Source: Flavobacteriaceae bacterium PS02334 (lineage in GTDB: Bacteria > Bacteroidota > Bacteroidia > Flavobacteriales > Flavobacteriaceae). From it: DNA of 64,000 bases. The first letter of the stretch is position 1; each line of letters opens with the position of its first letter. The DNA is taken from NCBI GenBank assembly GCA_029959295.1, contig JASCOH010000005.1:62001-126000 (forward strand), read 5' to 3'. Below are positions 60,135 through 64,000 of this stretch, one piece after another. The notes under the pieces are model-generated. The model saw only the letters and a program-made list of their open reading frames with translations, did not search any database and was not told the DNA's origin. The translations under genes and the position numbers were made by a program.

Positions 60135-61664
60135 ATGTACACATTTTCAAGCAAATTAAAAACTCTCTCTATCATCCTTATGGTTGTAGGTATCCTTGGG
60201 ATAGGATATGGTTTTTTAACTGCACCAAAAAATACTGCTGACGTAGAGAAAATTTTAAAGGATGAGGAAAGTGCTCACGGCGGACATCACGAAGCTGCGG
60301 CTGGACATGATGCTCATGAAGCACATCCTGCAGTTGAAGCTCACGCTGCTGAAGTTCATGAAAATCATGGAGCAGTTGCTGTGGCTAAACCAGCTGACTC
60401 CGTTCACGTTGATTCCCTTTCAACTGTAAAAGATACAGCTCATGCAGTTGCTTCTGCTGAAGAACACCATGATGATCATGCTGCAGTAGTAGTACATGGT
60501 CATGATAAAGGTAAAGGTGAACATGATGCTCACGCTGAACATGCAAAACATGTAGAGCACGTTTATCACCAATTGACAAACAAACCTTGGGCAGCTGTTT
60601 ATGTAGCGGCATTGTTCTTCTTCTTGATTTCACTTGGTGTTTTAGCATTTTATGCTTTACAGCAAGTAGCTCAAGCAGGTTGGTCTCCAGTATTATTTAG
60701 AGTAATGCAAGGAATTACAGCTTATGTGCCGGTTGGTTCTGTAATTGTATTTATTCTTTTAGCTTTAGGCGCTTTTCACTACCACCATTTATTTGTTTGG
60801 ATGGATGCAGAATTGCTTGATCCTAAAAGCCCAAAATTCGACAAATTAATTTCTAATAAATCAGGATATTTAAACGAATATTTCTGGTTGATCAGAGCGG
60901 CTATTTTCATTATCGGATGGAATCTTTACAGATACTTTTCTAGAAAAAATTGTTTGGCTCAAGATGAAGCTTCTGATAATTCTTTCTACAAAAAGAATTT
61001 CAAAATGTCTGCAGGATTTTTAGTATTCTTCTTAGTTACTGAATCAATCATGTCTTGGGATTGGATTATGTCTGTTGACCCACACTGGTTCAGTACTCTT
61101 TTCGGATGGTATGTATTAATGAGTTTCTTAGTGAGCGGTGTAACTGTTATCGCATTGACCACTTTATACTTGAAATCAAGAGGATATTTAGAATATGTAA
61201 ATACAAGTCATATTCATGATTTAGCTAAATTCATGTTTGGATTCAGCGTATTCTGGACCTACTTATGGTTCTCACAATTCATGTTGATCTGGTATGCAGA
61301 TATTCCTGAAGAGATTACTTATTTCATTACAAGAATTGAGCAGTATAACTTACCTTTCTTCGGAATGGTCGTTATGAACTTTGTTTTCCCAATCTTGATT
61401 TTGATTAACACTGACTTCAAACGTCTTACTTGGATTATTGTTATGGCTGGGGTTGTGATTTTAGCTGGACACTATATTGATTTCTATAACATGATTATGC
61501 CGGCAACAGTTGGTGACCGTTGGTTCATCGGATTTGCAGAAATTGGTGCGGTACTTTTCTTCCTTGGATTATTTATTTTAGTGGTTTTCACTGCTCTTAC
61601 TAAATCTCCATTATTGGCAAAAAGAAATCCATTTATTGAAGAAAGTAAACATTTTCATTATTAA
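60135..61664 (+). CDS. actF: Alternative complex III quinol subunit ActF with a histidine-rich insert
   Basis: The 509-residue protein is the second NrfD-like membrane subunit, with the motifs ESIMSWDWIMSVDPHWFSTL, HIHDLAKFMFGFSVFWTYLW and QFMLIWYADIPEEITYF. After the first membrane segment (residues about 12-30) there is an approximately 100-residue insert (residues about 45-150) packed with about 20 histidines in repeats such as GGHHEAAAGHDAHEAH and HHDDHAA. The insert is likely on the periplasmic side and could bind copper, zinc or haem-related metals. The remaining eight or nine spans match ActF. Confidence 0.94.
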   Translation: MYTFSSKLKTLSIILMVVGILGIGYGFLTAPKNTADVEKILKDEESAHGGHHEAAAGHDAHEAHPAVEAHAAEVHENHGAVAVAKPADSVHVDSLSTVKDTAHAVASAEEHHDDHAAVVVHGHDKGKGEHDAHAEHAKHVEHVYHQLTNKPWAAVYVAALFFFLISLGVLAFYALQQVAQAGWSPVLFRVMQGITAYVPVGSVIVFILLALGAFHYHHLFVWMDAELLDPKSPKFDKLISNKSGYLNEYFWLIRAAIFIIGWNLYRYFSRKNCLAQDEASDNSFYKKNFKMSAGFLVFFLVTESIMSWDWIMSVDPHWFSTLFGWYVLMSFLVSGVTVIALTTLYLKSRGYLEYVNTSHIHDLAKFMFGFSVFWTYLWFSQFMLIWYADIPEEITYFITRIEQYNLPFFGMVVMNFVFPILILINTDFKRLTWIIVMAGVVILAGHYIDFYNMIMPATVGDRWFIGFAEIGAVLFFLGLFILVVFTALTKSPLLAKRNPFIEESKHFHY

Positions 61665-61682
61665 TATTTAAAGAAAAAACAG

Positions 61683-62846
61683 ATGACAAGTTTGTTGGTA
61701 ATTATAGTTTTAGTTTTATTGGCTGTCGCTATTTGGCAGTTGACTAAAATTTTCGATTTGACTCAAGTTGGCGCTCACAGTGATAATTCACAGATTGCTA
61801 GCGATAAAGATAATAATGTGAATGGATACTTGATGTTTGCCTTTTTGGTATTCATCTATCTGACGATGATTATTTGTGTTGTGAAATTTGGAGATTTGCC
61901 TTTGATGAGCAACTCTGCTTCTGAACACGGTCAAGATGTAGATAATTTGATGTGGATTTCAATGATATTGATCTTTGTTGTTCAAATCTTGACTCAAGCT
62001 CTTTTGCATTACTTCGCTTACAAATACAGAGGTAAAGAAGGACAAAAAGCATTATATTTTGCTGATAATGACAAATTAGAATTCATCTGGACAATTATTC
62101 CGGTAATCGTTTTGGCAGGTTTGATCCTTTACGGATTATACGCTTGGACAAACATCATGTTTGTTGACGAAGATGAAGATGTAATCGTTGTTGAATTATA
62201 TGCTAAGCAGTTCTCTTGGGAAGCTAGATATTCTGGAGATGATAATGTCTTAGGAAAAGCTAATGTAAGATACATTGAAGGAATCAATACTTTAGGTGTT
62301 GATATTTCTGATCCAAATGCACAAGATGATAAAGTTGTGAATGAATTGCACTTGCCAAAAGGTAAAAAAGTTCTGTTCAAAATGCGTTCGCAAGACGTTT
62401 TGCACTCTGCTTACATGCCGCACTTCAGAGCACAGATGAACTGTGTTCCAGGAATGGTAACTCAGTTTGCTTTCACGCCTAACAAAACAACTGAAGAGAT
62501 GCGCCAAACTCCAGAGATTGTTGAGAAAGTTTCTCGAATCAATGAATTGCGCGCTAAGAAAAGTGTTGAATTGACTAAAAACGGACAAACTGCACTTGAT
62601 CCTTATACTTTTGATTTCCTTTTGCTTTGCAACAAAATTTGTGGCCCTTCTCACTATAACATGCAAATGAAAATTGTAGTAGAAAGTGAAGCAGATTACA
62701 AAAAATGGTTAAGCGATAAGCCAACATTGGTTTCAGCTGTAAAAGCAGAAAAAGAGCCTAAAGCAGAAACTGTCGGGCCAACAGCTCCACAAGATACTAC
62801 TGCAAAAGCACCTGCTGATACTACAAAAGTTGTTGCAGCTAAATAA
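61683..62846 (+). CDS. coxB: Cytochrome c oxidase subunit II
   Basis: The 387-residue protein has membrane segments (residues about 1-20, 50-70 and 98-118, plus one near 140-160). The CuA domain has DVLHSAYMPHFRAQMNCVPG and the metal site LCNKICGPSHYNM, giving two Cys, His and Met ligands. The residue between the cysteines is Lys-Ile rather than the usual Glu-Ile/Leu; only its backbone carbonyl is used. The C-terminal tail is rich in Ala, Pro, Lys and Thr, with no haem c fusion. It follows actF by 18 nt and feeds electrons to coxA. Confidence 0.95.
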   Translation: MTSLLVIIVLVLLAVAIWQLTKIFDLTQVGAHSDNSQIASDKDNNVNGYLMFAFLVFIYLTMIICVVKFGDLPLMSNSASEHGQDVDNLMWISMILIFVVQILTQALLHYFAYKYRGKEGQKALYFADNDKLEFIWTIIPVIVLAGLILYGLYAWTNIMFVDEDEDVIVVELYAKQFSWEARYSGDDNVLGKANVRYIEGINTLGVDISDPNAQDDKVVNELHLPKGKKVLFKMRSQDVLHSAYMPHFRAQMNCVPGMVTQFAFTPNKTTEEMRQTPEIVEKVSRINELRAKKSVELTKNGQTALDPYTFDFLLLCNKICGPSHYNMQMKIVVESEADYKKWLSDKPTLVSAVKAEKEPKAETVGPTAPQDTTAKAPADTTKVVAAK

Positions 62847-62889
62847 TTAATAAAGTATATCTTTTAAATAAAAATTTAAATTATAATAT

Positions 62890-64000
62890 ATGTCAGCAGT
62901 AGCTCACGATATCGATCACGGACACGATCACGAACACGAACATCACCACAAAGATACCTTCATCACGAAGTATATCTTTAGTATTGACCACAAGATGATT
63001 GCGAAACAGTATCTTATTACTGGTATCATCATGGGAATTATCGGTGTTGGAATGTCTTTGCTTTTCAGAATGCAGTTGGCTTGGCCAGAAGAATCATTCG
63101 GAGTTTTCAAATTTTTCCTAGGCGAGAAATTCGCACCAGGAGGAGTAATGAAAAATGATGCTTATCTTGCTTTGGTAACCATTCACGGAACCATCATGGT
63201 ATTCTTCGTTTTGACTGCCGGATTAAGTGGAACCTTCAGTAACCTTTTGATTCCATTGCAAATCGGGGCCCGAGATATGGCTTCTGGTTTCATGAATATG
63301 GTTTCTTATTGGTTGTTCTTTCTTTCAAGTGTAATCATGATTTCTTCACTTTTTGTGGAATCAGGACCAGCATCTGCAGGTTGGACAATTTATCCTCCAT
63401 TATCAGCATTGCCACAAGCAATCCCAGGTTCTGGAACAGGTATGACTTTATGGTTAGTATCCATGGCAATTTTCATCGCATCTTCTTTAATGGGATCTTT
63501 GAATTATGTAGTAACAGTTATCAACTTAAGAACAAAAGGAATGTCAATGACAAGATTGCCTCTTACAATTTGGGCTTTCTTTATCACGGCAGTAATTGGT
63601 ATCGTATCTTTCCCTGTCCTTTTATCAGCAGCATTATTGTTGATCATGGACAGAAGCTTCGGAACTTCATTCTTCCTTTCTGATATTTATATTGCTGGAG
63701 AAGTATTGCACTATCAAGGTGGTTCTCCGGTATTGTTCGAGCACTTATTCTGGTTCTTGGGTCACCCTGAGGTTTACATTGTAATCTTGCCAGCAATGGG
63801 TCTTGTATCTGAAATTATGGCAACGAATGCTCGCAAGCCAATCTTTGGTTACAGAGCGATGATTGCTTCAATTCTTGCAATTGCTTTCTTGTCAACAATC
63901 GTTTGGGGTCACCACATGTTTATCTCAGGAATGAATCCATTCTTAGGATCTGTGTTTACTTTTACAACTTTATTGATCGCAATTCCTTCTGCAGTAAAAG
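62890..64000 (+). CDS. coxA: Cytochrome c oxidase subunit I (partial, runs off the window)
   Basis: The first 370 codons are present from an ATG at 62890. The N-terminus contains a short histidine-rich tract (residues about 7-21, HDIDHGHDHEHEHHH). Then come FSIDHKMIAKQYL, VTIHGTIMVFF, SNLLIPLQIGARDMA, the His-Tyr crosslink region HPEVYIVILPAMG, and WGHHMFISGMNPFLGS with the two CuB histidines. The remaining helices and the stop codon are outside the window. This is the haem-copper core of an aa3/caa3-type oxidase fed by alternative complex III. Confidence 0.97.
   Translation, partial: MSAVAHDIDHGHDHEHEHHHKDTFITKYIFSIDHKMIAKQYLITGIIMGIIGVGMSLLFRMQLAWPEESFGVFKFFLGEKFAPGGVMKNDAYLALVTIHGTIMVFFVLTAGLSGTFSNLLIPLQIGARDMASGFMNMVSYWLFFLSSVIMISSLFVESGPASAGWTIYPPLSALPQAIPGSGTGMTLWLVSMAIFIASSLMGSLNYVVTVINLRTKGMSMTRLPLTIWAFFITAVIGIVSFPVLLSAALLLIMDRSFGTSFFLSDIYIAGEVLHYQGGSPVLFEHLFWFLGHPEVYIVILPAMGLVSEIMATNARKPIFGYRAMIASILAIAFLSTIVWGHHMFISGMNPFLGSVFTFTTLLIAIPSAVK

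Overview
The window comes from a Flavobacterium-like member of the Bacteroidota (Flavobacteriaceae). The evidence is the low GC content, promoters of the form TTTG-N18/19-TAnnTTTG, few Shine-Dalgarno sites, a type IX secretion C-terminal sorting domain, a VgrG/PAAR set typical of the Bacteroidota type VI secretion system (T6SSiii), and a respiratory operon built on alternative complex III instead of cytochrome bc1. No insertion sequence, prophage, CRISPR array or rRNA is visible. The only tRNA is tRNA-Gln(TTG).

Positions 1-10360 are the accessory part: a T6SS payload cassette. A secreted TPR protein precedes VgrG, then a protein with a C-terminal HEIGH zinc-peptidase motif, a small lipoprotein, an unknown 271-residue protein, a 1283-residue PAAR-like (DUF4280) protein carrying GH19-type and NlpC/P60-type peptidoglycan hydrolase domains, and a lipoprotein that is a candidate immunity protein. 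A strong bidirectional terminator closes the cassette.

Positions 10381-25640 are mostly housekeeping genes: ahcY, a phosphopantetheinyl transferase, an overlapping set (GGGP-synthase family, pnuC, a NadR-type kinase fused to DUF4301, arfB), a TPP riboswitch controlling a TonB-dependent receptor, a Rieske-like lipoprotein without its histidines, greA, a HIT protein, an orphan histidine kinase, a flavin reductase, DUF3127, aat and ald.

Positions 25800-37930 read mainly on the minus strand: rplM-rpsI-rpsB-tsf, two Tat-exported ferritin-like proteins, a plus-strand LacI regulator, a four-gene string (DUF6922-like antitoxin, AbiEii-like toxin, aspartyl protease, serine hydrolase), and polA. Positions 38064-46484 hold a secreted FISUMP/GEVED protein, a membrane metallophosphoesterase, a thioredoxin fold without CxxC, a polysaccharide deacetylase, a large DUF2723 membrane protein, tRNA-Gln and a tandem universal stress protein.

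Positions 46600-51430 carry rimP-nusA-infB behind a terminator-like leader hairpin. After an unknown secreted protein and a SPOR protein, positions 53080-64000 hold the respiratory operon actABCDEF-coxB-coxA, which carries electrons from quinol through alternative complex III to an aa3/caa3-type oxidase; coxA runs off the window.

The best candidates for new biology are the two T6SS effector/immunity sets, the leader hairpins before greA and rimP, the layout of the TPP riboswitch expression platform, the toxin-antitoxin module coupled to proteases, and the kinase-DUF4301 fusion.
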